This document shows positions 42,902 through 52,533 of a stretch of DNA of 64,000 nt, one piece after another. Position numbers and translations under genes: made by a program. Origin of the DNA: JAJFIE01 sp964344255 (GTDB taxonomy: Bacteria > Pseudomonadota > Alphaproteobacteria > Rhodospirillales > Casp-alpha2); NCBI GenBank assembly GCA_964344255.1, contig CAYFMQ010000013.1:31103-95102 (forward strand), written 5' to 3'. The notes under the pieces are model-generated. The model did no database searches, was not told where the DNA came from, and worked only from the letters and a program-made list of their open reading frames with translations. Positions within the stretch are counted from its first letter, which is position 1, and each line of letters opens with the position of its first letter.

Positions 42902-43488
42902 TCCTCTCGCCGGAAATCGTAAATGCGTTGTGGCGGAACATGCAGGGATACCGCATCGCCCTGGTTGATCATGCCCTCCTTCTCAACCCAGGCCGTCACG
43001 CCACGCAGGTTGATGGCCGATTTCGCAAAGCGTTCCCCGGCCCCCGGAATGTGCTGTTCGATGATCCTGCCCGGATATTCACAAGGCTCGTTCTCCATAT
43101 CCACCACAAGCGACGCGCCGCCATCGAAAATCAGCCGGGAGGACGGCGGCACGAGCGTGAACTCGGGAATTCCCGACAGGCACAAATTGGCGCCCAGCCA
43201 TTCGGGCTCCAGATGCGGCACATCCATGTTTTCGGCAATCTGCGCCAGATCCTCCTGGGAAACGATGGAAATCTGACGGGTGTTGCGGATTTCCGTTCCT
43301 TCCGGGTATTGGCGGCGGACCCGGACACACGATGGCCTGGTCAGGCCGGAATGGGCCTCTCCCTCGAAACCCTCGTAACTGACGGCAATGGTATCGACAC
43401 GTTCCGTGCTCAGGTCTTTCTCGGGATCGCGGTTAACCCCGATGGTTTCCACTCTTCCGCTGATCTTGGTGGGTCTCAGGATTGGCAT
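42898..43488 (-). CDS. MOSC domain protein
   Basis: A 196-residue protein of the MOSC fold, the C-terminal domain of molybdenum cofactor sulfurases. The conserved cysteine is in ENEPCEYPGR near residue 137, and GVTAWVEKEGMINQGDAVSL is the C-terminal signature. Such proteins may carry sulfur or bind the molybdenum cofactor; the partner is unknown. It is tightly packed (two bases downstream of pepF, four-base overlap with the ABC1 gene), so the three genes form an operon. Confidence 0.88.
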   Translation of the reverse strand: MPILRPTKISGRVETIGVNRDPEKDLSTERVDTIAVSYEGFEGEAHSGLTRPSCVRVRRQYPEGTEIRNTRQISIVSQEDLAQIAENMDVPHLEPEWLGANLCLSGIPEFTLVPPSSRLIFDGGASLVVDMENEPCEYPGRIIEQHIPGAGERFAKSAINLRGVTAWVEKEGMINQGDAVSLHVPPQRIYDFRRED

Positions 43489-43490
43489 TT

Positions 43491-45284
43491 CTAGTCCTCC
43501 AACTGGTCGATCAGGCCGGAAATCACGTTCAGTCCCCTGCCCCAGAACGCCGGATCGCCCGCATCCAGGCCGAACGGCGCCAGCAGTTCCTTATGCCGGA
43601 GCGTGCCGCCGGCGCGCAGCATGTCGAGATACTTGGCCTGGAACCCTTCATGACCGTTCTGGAAGACATCATAAAGGGAATTCACCAGACAATCACCGAA
43701 GGCATAGGCATAGACATAAAACGGCGAATGGATGAAGTGCGGGATGTAGGCCCAGAAATGGCGGTAGTCGTCATCAAACCGCAACGCAGGGCCCAGGCTC
43801 TCGCTCTGGATCTGCATCCAGATGTCCCCCAGTCGATCAGATGTCAGTTCACCCGATTGCCGTTCGTCGTGGACCATGTGCTCGAATTCGTGGAAGGCGA
43901 TCTGGCGAACCACGGTGTTCATCATGTCCTCGACCTTGCCGGCGATCATGATCCGCTTGCGCTCCTTCTGCGGCTCGTTCTCCAGCATGGACTGGAAGGT
44001 CAGCATTTCGCCGAACACGGAAGCGGTTTCCGCCAGGGTGAGCGGCGTATCGGCCATCAGGGCCCCTTGCGGCCCGCTCAGCACTTGATGCACGCCATGA
44101 CCCAGCTCGTGGGCGAGCGTCATGACGTCTCGCGACTTACCGTGATAGTTCATCAGGATGTAGGGATGCACCGACGGCACCGTGGGATGGGAAAAGGCGC
44201 CAGAATCCTTGCCCGGCCTCAGGGCCGCGTCGATCCAGTTCTTGTCGAAGAATCCTTGGGCGATATTCGCCAATTCCGGCTCAAATCGGCCATAGGCGTC
44301 CAGCACCGTCGATCGCGCCTGATCCCAGGAGTATTTGCGGTCGTCCTGATCCGGCAAGGGTGCATTGCGGTCCCAATAGTCCAGCTTGTCGACGCCGAAC
44401 CACTTAGCTTTCAGGGCGTAATAACGATGGCTCAAGTCCGGATAAGCCGCCTTGACCGCTGAAACCAGCGCCTCGACGACCTCGTCCTCAACCTGGTTGG
44501 CGAGATTGCGGCTCGCCATGGGTGAAGGGTAATCGCGCAGGCGATCCTCGATCTCCTTGTCCTTGGCCAGGGTGTTGGTGATCAGGGAGAACAGGCGCAC
44601 CTGGCTTGTCAGCTTACCACCCAGGGCCTTGGCCGCATCTCTTCTGACTTCGGCCTCCTTATCCGACAGCCGGTTCAGGGTGTCGGCCAGGGTCAGTTCC
44701 TCGTCAGCAATGGTGATCCGCATATCCGCCATGGTTTCGTCGAACAGCCGTGACCACGCCGAGCGTCCCGTGACCGATTTCTGGTGCAGCACCTGTTCCA
44801 GGTCGTCGCTCAGTTCATGGTCGCGGAACATTCGGACATCCCTGAGCCAGGGCGCATAGCGCGAAACGTCCTCATCGCCCAGCAATGCCGCAAACGCATC
44901 GTCTTCCAGGCGGTTGATCTCAAGCGTGAAGAACAGGGTCTCCGTGGATATATCCGTCACCTTTTCATGGATCGTCTGGTAAAACCGGCCTGTTTCCGGG
45001 TCACTGACGTTGGCGGCGTAAAGCAGTTGGGCGTAGCTGCCGATCCGGTGCATGGTTTCGACGAGGTTCTCGTACGCCTGGATGGCCTCGCCGAACTGTT
45101 CAGGCGTCAAATCGGCGATCTTTCCCTTGTAACGCCCGGCGAAGTCACCGGCTTCCCGGGCCACGGTTGAGAGATCGTCATTCAGCTCCGGCGCATCCGG
45201 CGCAGAGTATAGATCGGATAAATCCCACGATGGCAGGTCCTGCTCCTGATCTTCCTGGGCAACCGCCGTATCGGGGGGCAACAT
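43491..45284 (-). CDS. pepF: M3 family oligoendopeptidase (PepF-like)
   Basis: A cytoplasmic zinc metallopeptidase that cuts oligopeptides. The 597-residue product has the zinc motif HELGHGVH and a downstream glutamate region (ETASVFGE). I chose the ATG at 45284-45282 because the coding character starts at PPDTAVAQED; the longer frame upstream adds 74 residues of doubtful sequence and overlaps the divergent promoter region. Downstream MOSC and ABC1 genes are contiguous. Confidence 0.92.
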   Translation of the reverse strand: MLPPDTAVAQEDQEQDLPSWDLSDLYSAPDAPELNDDLSTVAREAGDFAGRYKGKIADLTPEQFGEAIQAYENLVETMHRIGSYAQLLYAANVSDPETGRFYQTIHEKVTDISTETLFFTLEINRLEDDAFAALLGDEDVSRYAPWLRDVRMFRDHELSDDLEQVLHQKSVTGRSAWSRLFDETMADMRITIADEELTLADTLNRLSDKEAEVRRDAAKALGGKLTSQVRLFSLITNTLAKDKEIEDRLRDYPSPMASRNLANQVEDEVVEALVSAVKAAYPDLSHRYYALKAKWFGVDKLDYWDRNAPLPDQDDRKYSWDQARSTVLDAYGRFEPELANIAQGFFDKNWIDAALRPGKDSGAFSHPTVPSVHPYILMNYHGKSRDVMTLAHELGHGVHQVLSGPQGALMADTPLTLAETASVFGEMLTFQSMLENEPQKERKRIMIAGKVEDMMNTVVRQIAFHEFEHMVHDERQSGELTSDRLGDIWMQIQSESLGPALRFDDDYRHFWAYIPHFIHSPFYVYAYAFGDCLVNSLYDVFQNGHEGFQAKYLDMLRAGGTLRHKELLAPFGLDAGDPAFWGRGLNVISGLIDQLED

Positions 45285-45432
45285 TGTTATTGGCACGCGG
45301 GTAAGCTCCCTTGAACATGGAAATTCAGCATGATTGTGTATATGAATTAAGATAGGGACATGTGACGAAAAGTCATGCGTTAAGATAACAATTATTGTTT
45401 CCTCTCGGAACACGACAACAAGAGAAAAGCCC

Positions 45433-47229
45433 ATGCAGCAGGAATTCGTCCACTGGACCAATCTGGCCACCATGTTTTTTGAACAGGCGGCCCGTCTCGG
45501 GGACAAGCCATTCCTGTGGGAGAAAAAAGACGGCGTCTATACGCCTTTAAGCTGGCGGCAAACGGCGGAAAAAGCCGAAGCTGTCGCCCGCGGCCTTATG
45601 GCCCAGGGTATCGAGCCCGGCGACCGCGTCGTTCTGGTGTCGGAAAACCGGCCCGACTGGCTGATCATCGATATGGCGATCATGTCCATCGGCGCCATTA
45701 CGGTCCCCGCCTATATAACCAACACAACCCATGACCACCGTCATATCCTGAGCGACAGCGGCGCGCGCGCCGTTTTTGTCTCAACCGGGCGCCTGGCGAA
45801 GCCGCTGTTATCGGCGGTGCGGGATGTGGCGGATGTTGCGCTTGTCGTTTGCCTCGACGACACCCCCGATAGCGAGGCCTGCGGCGGCAAGGACGCCGTG
45901 ATGCTTGATGAACTGATGGATAAAGGCGAAGGGCGGCAGGACGACATCGCCGCCCTCGCCGCCACCTGGAAACGGGACCGCACGGCCTGCATCATCTACA
46001 CCTCGGGCACCGGCGGCCTGCCCAAGGGCGTCATGCTGCATCACGGCGCAATCCTGCATAACTGCACAGCGGCGGAGGACGCCTTGCGGGAAATCGGCCT
46101 CGGCGATGACGTCTTCCTGTCGTTCCTGCCCCTGTCGCATTCCTACGAGCACATGGCGGGGCAGTTCTTCCCGGTTTCCGTCGGCGCTGAAATCTATTAC
46201 GCGGAGGGCATCGAGACCCTGGGCGCCAATATGCAGGAAGCCCGGCCAACCATCATGACGGCGGTGCCCAGGCTTTATGAGACCCTGCACCAGCGCATAA
46301 CACGCGGCGTTCAGAAGCAGGGTGGGCTCAAGGCGAAATTGTTCAACGCCGCCTTTAGCCTTGGCGCAAAGAAATATCGCAACCCCGGCAGCCTGAACTT
46401 CGTGGAACGTCTGATGGACAGCCTTCTCGACAAGCTCGTCCGTGACAAGGTTCGCGCCCGTTTCGGTGGCCGGCTGAAGGCGTTGGTTTCCGGCGGCGCG
46501 CCGCTCAATCCGGATATCGGGCTGTTTTTCACCGCCCTCGGCCTGCGTATCCTGCAGGGCTACGGCCAGACGGAAAGTGCGCCGCTGATCTCCGTCAACC
46601 GCGCCGTCAACACCAAGATGCACACCGTCGGGCCTATTGTCAGGGAAACGCAAGTCCGCATCGCCGCAGATGGCGAAATCCTGTGCCAGGGGGAACTGGT
46701 CATGCAGGGCTACTGGAACAACGAGGAAGCGACCAGGGCCGCCATCGTGGACGGCTGGCTGCATACGGGCGACATCGGCGGCTTCGATGAAGACGGTCAT
46801 CTGATGATCACCGACAGGAAGAAGGACATTATCGTCAATTCGGGCGGCGACAATCTGGCTCCGCAGCGGGTCGAGGGCATCATTTGCCTGGAACCGGAAA
46901 TCGGCCAGGCCATGGTATATGGCGACAAACACCCCCACCTTGTCGCGCTGATCGTTCCCGACGAGGCCTGGTTGACGGAATGGAAACGCGAGACCGGCAA
47001 GCGAGGCGATTTATCCGACTTGAGTGAAGACGCTGACCTGCGCGGTGTCATCAGTTCCGCCCTCGACAGGGTCAACGAGTCACTCTCCAACATCGAGAAA
47101 GTCCGCCGCTTCATTCTCGCGAGCGAACCGTTCCGGATCGAAAACGGGGAACTGACCCCGACCATGAAAGTCAAACGCCATGTCCTCAAGGCGCGTTATG
47201 GCGAAAGGCTTGAGGCTCTTTACCGCTGA
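45433..47229 (+). CDS. long-chain acyl-CoA synthetase (AMP-binding)
   Basis: A 598-residue adenylate-forming ligase that activates fatty acids to acyl-CoA. The phosphate loop IIYTSGTGGLPKGVMLHHG, the YGQTES motif and GWLHTGDIGGFDEDG are all present, as is the C-terminal PTMKVKRH lysine region. The full-length C-terminal domain and large middle insert fit long-chain FACS-type proteins of the type found in bacteria and eukaryotes. It is divergent from pepF and convergent with the DMT transporter gene. Confidence 0.92.
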   Translation: MQQEFVHWTNLATMFFEQAARLGDKPFLWEKKDGVYTPLSWRQTAEKAEAVARGLMAQGIEPGDRVVLVSENRPDWLIIDMAIMSIGAITVPAYITNTTHDHRHILSDSGARAVFVSTGRLAKPLLSAVRDVADVALVVCLDDTPDSEACGGKDAVMLDELMDKGEGRQDDIAALAATWKRDRTACIIYTSGTGGLPKGVMLHHGAILHNCTAAEDALREIGLGDDVFLSFLPLSHSYEHMAGQFFPVSVGAEIYYAEGIETLGANMQEARPTIMTAVPRLYETLHQRITRGVQKQGGLKAKLFNAAFSLGAKKYRNPGSLNFVERLMDSLLDKLVRDKVRARFGGRLKALVSGGAPLNPDIGLFFTALGLRILQGYGQTESAPLISVNRAVNTKMHTVGPIVRETQVRIAADGEILCQGELVMQGYWNNEEATRAAIVDGWLHTGDIGGFDEDGHLMITDRKKDIIVNSGGDNLAPQRVEGIICLEPEIGQAMVYGDKHPHLVALIVPDEAWLTEWKRETGKRGDLSDLSEDADLRGVISSALDRVNESLSNIEKVRRFILASEPFRIENGELTPTMKVKRHVLKARYGERLEALYR

Positions 47230-47234
47230 TCGCC

Positions 47235-48128
47235 TTAACGTTTACCGCCGGTCTTGAGATTGGTTATGAAGACGCCGCTCAGGATAACGCCCAAGGCGCC
47301 CAAGGCCTGAAGTGACAGGGCCTCGTCCAGGAACAGGAATCCCCACAGCACGCCAAGGCAGGGAATGATGTAATTGACGCTGGCGAAAAACGTCGTGCCT
47401 CGATCCTGGATCAGGCGGAAATAGATCAAGGCGGCAACGGCGGTCGGGAATACGCCAAGATAGAGCGACGCATAAAAGGATGACAGGGACGGTGCAAGGG
47501 TCCAGGGCGCATCCATCAGCAGGCTCAATGGCAGCATCTGGGCGACGGCGCACAATGTCACGGCCGTGCCCCGTTGCAGGGGATCGCCGCCTGCGGGCAG
47601 ACGCCGCGTCAGGACGGCCGAAATGGCGTAGAACACGGCGCCGCCCGCGACGGAAAGCTCGTACACCGCATGCCCGCCCAACTGGGTCAGAGCGTCAGGC
47701 CCGACGAGGATGACGATGCCGCTGAACCCCACCGTCAATCCGATGAGTTTCACCGGCGTCATCTTGTCGCTCTGGGTAAAGAAGTGGGCCAGCCCGACCG
47801 TCACCAGGGGCATGACGGCCATCAGGATCGCAGCCACACCGCTGTCGACGCCAACCTCGCCCCAGCTGATCAGGAAAAATGGAATGGTATTGCTGGTAAG
47901 CCCCAGCAGGAAAAGAGCTCCCCATTCGCGGCCCATCGGCGGCAAGCGCAGCCCTTTAATTCGCAGTACGGCGTAGAGCAGGATACCGGCGACGATTAGC
48001 CGCACGGCGACCAGCGTCACAGGTGGAATTTCATGGACGGCAATTTTGATGGCGGTGAAGGAAGAGCTCCAGATCACCGCCAGCAAAAGGAACAGGGCCA
48101 CATGGCCTAGAAACACGCGGTCTGCCAT
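47235..48128 (-). CDS. EamA/DMT family transporter
   Basis: A 297-residue protein with ten predicted membrane helices and two EamA repeats; the N-terminal repeat begins LLLAVIWSSSFTAIKIAV, typical of the RhaT/EamA type. The substrate is unknown; amino-acid or metabolite export is usual. It is convergent with the acyl-CoA synthetase, five bases from it. Confidence 0.88.
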   Translation of the reverse strand: MADRVFLGHVALFLLLAVIWSSSFTAIKIAVHEIPPVTLVAVRLIVAGILLYAVLRIKGLRLPPMGREWGALFLLGLTSNTIPFFLISWGEVGVDSGVAAILMAVMPLVTVGLAHFFTQSDKMTPVKLIGLTVGFSGIVILVGPDALTQLGGHAVYELSVAGGAVFYAISAVLTRRLPAGGDPLQRGTAVTLCAVAQMLPLSLLMDAPWTLAPSLSSFYASLYLGVFPTAVAALIYFRLIQDRGTTFFASVNYIIPCLGVLWGFLFLDEALSLQALGALGVILSGVFITNLKTGGKR

Positions 48129-48178
48129 GGATTGACTCCGCCAGCTACCCGATAAGCCGGGCAGGAAAGGATCGGCAA

Positions 48179-49162
48179 CTAATCTACGTTATAGAATTCA
48201 CGGTACCACTCGACAAAGCGGGGAATTCCCTCCTCGATTGAAGTGGACGGCTCGAATCCAAAATCACGTTGGGTCGCTTCGATATCCGCGTAAGTTTCCT
48301 TCACGTCCCCGGGTTGCATGGGCTGGAAATCAATTTCCGCCTTGCGCCCTAAGGCTTGTTCCAGGATCGAGATGAAGTCCATCAGCTTTTCCGAACGGTG
48401 ATTGCCGATGTTGTAAACCCGGTGCGGCGGCTTGCCGTCAACGGGCTCAGCCGGTCCGTCGAGACAGGAAACCACCCCCGAAACGATATCGTCGATATAG
48501 GTGAAGTCCCGGCGCATATCACCGTTGTTGAAAACCGGAATGGGCTCACCGGCGAGTATTTTCCGGGTAAAGATGAAGGCCGCCATATCCGGCCGTCCCC
48601 AGGGCCCATAAACCGTGAAAAAACGTAGCCCGGTCAGCGGCAGGCCATACATCCGGGCATAGCTTTCGCTCAGCATCTCCATGGAGCGTTTGGTAGCGGC
48701 ATAAAGCGAAACCGGGTGATTAACGGGATCATCGACGCTGAACGGCAATTTGGTATTCGCCCCGTAAACGGAGGAAGACGAGGCGTAAACGAAATGACGC
48801 AGGTTGGGCAGCATCCTGACCGCTTCCATCAACACCAGATGGCCATCCAGATTACTGCGCATATAGGCATAGGGATTGATCAGGGAATAACGGACTCCGG
48901 CCTGGGCCGCGAGGTGAATGACACGGTCGATATCATCCCGCCGCTTGACGAGCGCCTGGACGGCTTCCTTGTCGGCAATGTCGGCGCGTTCTATTTCGAA
49001 CCGGTCGTCCCGTTCCAGGATTTCCAGCCGGGCTTCCTTGAGTGACGGATCGTAATAATCGTTAACGTTATCGATCCCGACAACCTTTTCGCCCCGTTCG
49101 AGCAATCGACGTGACGTATTAAAGCCGATAAAACCGGCGGCGCCTGTAACCAGGACTGTCAT
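48179..49162 (-). CDS. UDP-glucuronate 4-epimerase-like NAD-dependent epimerase
   Basis: A 327-residue extended SDR. It shows TGAAGFIG, ASSSSVYG with the catalytic serine, YAATKRSME with the Tyr/Lys pair, and RFFTVYGPWGRPDMA, which is the signature of UDP-glucuronate and UDP-galacturonate epimerases. It would supply UDP-galacturonate for lipopolysaccharide or capsule. No other polysaccharide gene is adjacent. It ends 50 bases from the DMT transporter gene, on the same strand. Confidence 0.9.
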   Translation of the reverse strand: MTVLVTGAAGFIGFNTSRRLLERGEKVVGIDNVNDYYDPSLKEARLEILERDDRFEIERADIADKEAVQALVKRRDDIDRVIHLAAQAGVRYSLINPYAYMRSNLDGHLVLMEAVRMLPNLRHFVYASSSSVYGANTKLPFSVDDPVNHPVSLYAATKRSMEMLSESYARMYGLPLTGLRFFTVYGPWGRPDMAAFIFTRKILAGEPIPVFNNGDMRRDFTYIDDIVSGVVSCLDGPAEPVDGKPPHRVYNIGNHRSEKLMDFISILEQALGRKAEIDFQPMQPGDVKETYADIEATQRDFGFEPSTSIEEGIPRFVEWYREFYNVD

Positions 49163-49235
49163 GAGAAAAACCTTTGGAATGTTTTGTGATCGTTACCGCA
49201 TCGTATAGCGGATGGCTAAGCGGAAATCACTCCTT

Positions 49236-49838
49236 TTAAAGTAATTTTCTCAATTGCCCGGCATGTTCGTGGTACATGCCATGAAGATTATCCGCCAGCG
49301 CCTGCACATCGGCCCGAAGATCTTCCAGCTTCACATCCCTTACCCGCCGTCTTTCCGGCTCCAGCGCAAAGATGGCCTCGGGATACAATTTGTCTGTGTA
49401 GGTTATATGAACGCTCCAATGGAAAACCAGCTTGTCATTCGCATACAGGTTTTCAACGACATCCGCCAATAGTCTGAGATGGGTAAGATCATCACAGTAA
49501 AACCAAACGGCCGGGCGTTTCCACAGTTCGCCATCCAGGCCGTTGTGACCTTCGCATGACCAGCATGGCTCGAACACGCCAAGCCGTTGCATTTCAAACG
49601 CCAACGGCGCGATGCCCTCTTCTATGGGGTGCTTGTCCGGGTCACTTGAGAGCTTATGGGGAATATGCGGACAGGCCGTATCGCATTGGCACTGGCACGA
49701 TGTTTTAGAGCATTCAGGACATACGAAGGAGCAATGATCACCACAAACGCGGCCCGGTTCATTTCGTTCGAGCTTGTCGAGAGCAGCCCTGATGACGTCT
49801 TTCTGGCTGTCCGTCAGGTCACGTTGATGAATCCGCAT
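49236..49838 (-). CDS. cysteine-rich protein of unknown function, probable zinc-binding
   Basis: A 200-residue protein with eleven cysteines. Eight of them fall between residues 32 and 56 (spacing C-x3-C-x3-C-x2-C-x4-C-x-C-x-C-x3-C), followed by a CxxC (PCWSCEG) and a lone cysteine in FYCDD. This looks like a metal-binding cluster. The C-terminal half is helical with many charged residues and no membrane segment. I do not recognise the family. The ATG at 49838-49836 is preferred over a TTG upstream. It is divergent from the 2OG-type oxygenase gene 98 bases away. Confidence 0.7.
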   Translation of the reverse strand: MRIHQRDLTDSQKDVIRAALDKLERNEPGRVCGDHCSFVCPECSKTSCQCQCDTACPHIPHKLSSDPDKHPIEEGIAPLAFEMQRLGVFEPCWSCEGHNGLDGELWKRPAVWFYCDDLTHLRLLADVVENLYANDKLVFHWSVHITYTDKLYPEAIFALEPERRRVRDVKLEDLRADVQALADNLHGMYHEHAGQLRKLL

Positions 49839-49936
49839 GATTGTATAGTCCAAAAACCATTTATCTGAACGTACGTCATGTTGGTGTCAGATTGAACCAC
49901 TAGACTAAAACACAGTTTAGTTGATTGGCGAATAAA

Positions 49937-50695
49937 ATGAACAACCTCCAGATACTTGAAGCACCAGTGGAAACCGTTTCCCTGTTGAACGAAACGCCGG
50001 ATAAAACCGTTGATGTCTCCATCGGCAATCATGACTGTACGGCGGAGATATGCATCCCCAACGCATACGACAGGATAAGCGCTCATTACGGGGATCTGTT
50101 GCCCCAGGGGTTATCGTCGCTGGTTTCCTCGGAAGGAATCGCCCAGCCGTTCAGGAATTTCGGCGTCCGTCTGCAGTTCGCCGAACCAACCCTGCTGGAA
50201 ATTTACGACCGGGAATTTGTCCTGATAGAAGATATCAAGTCGCTGATCACCACCTATGGCGCCGTTATCCTTGAAAACGTGTATATGCCCGATACCTGCC
50301 GGAACGAAGGACAGCGAAACATTTTCCCCGACCTGGATTTCCATTTCGACCGGGCCCCCTCACAACCAAACCGGTTTTCTCTCTACTGCCGCGATCCTTT
50401 TGATGAAATTCAGCGCGCCAGGCGTGATTCATCGACCCTGATCATTCCCAATGTCGTCGCATACCTTCAACAACTGAAAGAAGGCTTCCCGGCGGATAGA
50501 TGCAAACGCGCCATGTACAGCATCTTCAAGAATGAAAACATCGATTCACTGGTAAACGAAATCATTCTCGAACAGGAATGGCGGGCGCCGGAAGGCGTCG
50601 GCGAGATTTGCCTGATCGACAACCGGACGGTGTATCACGCCAGTTATTACCGGCGCGGCAAGGGCTACCCCATCGGGGTCCGTTATCTCTACTAA
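49937..50695 (+). CDS. putative 2OG-Fe(II) oxygenase of an unrecognised subfamily
   Basis: A 252-residue protein. The iron motif HxD is present as H136-F-D138 in LDFHFDRAPS, a distal histidine H234 lies in DNRTVYHASYY, and R249 near the end (IGVRYLY) fits the 2-oxoglutarate arginine. This order matches TauD-like folds (HxD early, DNR...H and R late), but overall similarity is low. Residues 1-80 are of unknown type. No signal peptide. The ATG at 49937 is preferred over a TTG four codons upstream. It is divergent from the Cys-rich gene and convergent with the AEC transporter gene. Confidence 0.65.
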   Translation: MNNLQILEAPVETVSLLNETPDKTVDVSIGNHDCTAEICIPNAYDRISAHYGDLLPQGLSSLVSSEGIAQPFRNFGVRLQFAEPTLLEIYDREFVLIEDIKSLITTYGAVILENVYMPDTCRNEGQRNIFPDLDFHFDRAPSQPNRFSLYCRDPFDEIQRARRDSSTLIIPNVVAYLQQLKEGFPADRCKRAMYSIFKNENIDSLVNEIILEQEWRAPEGVGEICLIDNRTVYHASYYRRGKGYPIGVRYLY

Positions 50696-50701
50696 ATCGC
50701 T

Positions 50702-51577
50702 CTAAAGCACAAACAGCAGCAACGCCGGCAAGGTCAGGAACGACAGCAACGTCGAGATAACGATCATGCCGGCGATTTCCTCAGGCGCCCTGTTGTACTG
50801 CATGGCGAACAGGTAGTTGAAAACGGCCACCGGCATGGCCGATTCCAGGATCATCACCCCGCGTGCGGCGCCTTCCATGCCGAAGGCGACGGCCGTCGCC
50901 CAACCGACCAGGAAACCGAGGCCCAGACGCATGACGGAAATGGCCGTTGCGCGCTTCATGCTGGATATTTTCAGGCTGGCCAGGGACACGCCGAGCATGA
51001 TCAGCATCAACGGTATGGTAAGGTTGCCCAGCAGTTCCGTCGTGTTGATGATCCAGCGCGGAACGTCGAGATCATTCATCATGACCACAATCGCCGCGAC
51101 GACAGCGTATATGAACGGCAACTTCAGTATACGCATGATCGAAAACGTTCCGGCGGAAACCGCAATGCCGATGGTGAACATCATCACCACGTCAATCGTG
51201 AAATAGGTGATCGCCAGCGCCAGGCCTTCCTGCCCAAAGGCAAACAGGCACAGGGGAATGCCCATGTTGCCCATGTTCGCCCATACAACGGGCGGCAAGT
51301 ATGTGGGAAGATGCAGCCGGAAAATCTTGAGGATGATTGCGCCGATCACCCCGAAGCCGATGACGGACACCGCCGTGCCGAAAGCCATCTGGGTAAAGGC
51401 TGATTTCTCGATTTCGACATTGACCAGTGTCGTGAAAACCAGGCAAGGCGTTCCGATATAGGTGACAAGCTTGGTTGTCTGATCCACATCGAACGACCAC
51501 CCCTTGCGGCACCAGCCATAGCCGATCAGCGCACAGATCAGGACCGGAGAAATAATGGTGAACAGTTCAAAAATCAC
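50702..51577 (-). CDS. AEC (auxin efflux carrier) family transporter
   Basis: A 291-residue membrane protein with about ten helices, showing the AEC pattern: LICALIGYGWCRKG at the start, a VWANMGNMGIPLCLFAFGQEG loop with the conserved asparagine-glycine, and LLGNLTIPLMLIMLGVSL in the second half. Such carriers export malate or other carboxylates. Its start overlaps the rarD stop by four bases. Confidence 0.9.
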   Translation of the reverse strand: MIFELFTIISPVLICALIGYGWCRKGWSFDVDQTTKLVTYIGTPCLVFTTLVNVEIEKSAFTQMAFGTAVSVIGFGVIGAIILKIFRLHLPTYLPPVVWANMGNMGIPLCLFAFGQEGLALAITYFTIDVVMMFTIGIAVSAGTFSIMRILKLPFIYAVVAAIVVMMNDLDVPRWIINTTELLGNLTIPLMLIMLGVSLASLKISSMKRATAISVMRLGLGFLVGWATAVAFGMEGAARGVMILESAMPVAVFNYLFAMQYNRAPEEIAGMIVISTLLSFLTLPALLLFVL

Positions 51578-52479
51578 GCGCTGGCATCCTGTTCCCTTCC
51601 TCCCCTGCGGCGAAGGGTATCAGCCGTATACAGCGCCAGGGCAGTCCATATCAATGAAAAGCTGACAAGATGCCAGTTTGTAAACGGCTCACCGAAAACA
51701 AACACGGCAAGGATGAAATGACCGGTCGGCACGATGTATTGGAACAGGCCAAGAACCGACAACGGCAATCGCCGGGCTCCCGCAGTAAACAGGATCAGCG
51801 GCGTTGCCGTAACGGCGCCGCTCAGCATGACCAGGTACAACAGGGTTCCGCTATCCAGGGACAAAACCATGTCACCGATGGCCCAGATCCATATGAGACA
51901 GGCAATCGCCAGGGGCGACACCAGCAACGTTTCGACGAACAGGCCGCTCATGGCGTCGACCGGCGCCTGTTTCCTGAGCAGGCCGTACAAGGCAAACGTC
52001 AAGGCCAGTGAAATGGCGATCCAGGGAAACTCACCCAGAACGATTACCATGACGGCAACCCCGCAACCTGCCAGGCCAATGGCGCCCCATTGGATTCTGT
52101 TCAGCCTTTCGCCGAGCACGAAAACGCCGAGAACGATGTTAAACAGGGGATTGATGAAATAACCGAGACTTGACTGAAGCACATAACCGTTTGCGATGGC
52201 CCAGATAAAAATCAGCCAGTTCAGGGTTAGCAGCAAACCGGACCAGAAAATGTAGCGTAAAGCCCGCCGGTCCATGAAGACGGCTTTGACCCGCTTGCTC
52301 CAGCCCAGCACCAGGATGACGGGCCAAATGGAAACCATCACCCAGAGGGCCCGCTGCGCCAGCATTTCCAGTGCGGGAACTTCGGCCACGGACTTGAAAT
52401 AAAGCGGAAACATGCCCCAGCACAAGAAGGCTGACAGGGCGAAAAAGCCGCCACTGACACGGTTTTCCTGCATCTTCAA
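51574..52479 (-). CDS. rarD: RarD-type EamA transporter
   Basis: A 301-residue ten-helix EamA transporter of the RarD branch: LSAFLCWGMFPLYFK at the start and QSSLGYFINPLFNIVLGVFVLGERL in the middle are typical. The substrate is uncertain (chloramphenicol-sensitive homologue in E. coli). It is co-transcribed with the AEC gene. Confidence 0.9.
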   Translation of the reverse strand: MKMQENRVSGGFFALSAFLCWGMFPLYFKSVAEVPALEMLAQRALWVMVSIWPVILVLGWSKRVKAVFMDRRALRYIFWSGLLLTLNWLIFIWAIANGYVLQSSLGYFINPLFNIVLGVFVLGERLNRIQWGAIGLAGCGVAVMVIVLGEFPWIAISLALTFALYGLLRKQAPVDAMSGLFVETLLVSPLAIACLIWIWAIGDMVLSLDSGTLLYLVMLSGAVTATPLILFTAGARRLPLSVLGLFQYIVPTGHFILAVFVFGEPFTNWHLVSFSLIWTALALYTADTLRRRGGREQDASA

Positions 52480-52533
52480 TCCACTCTTTAATGACGGCCC
52501 ATGTATCCCCTAGGGGCCGGACCAGGCGATTCT

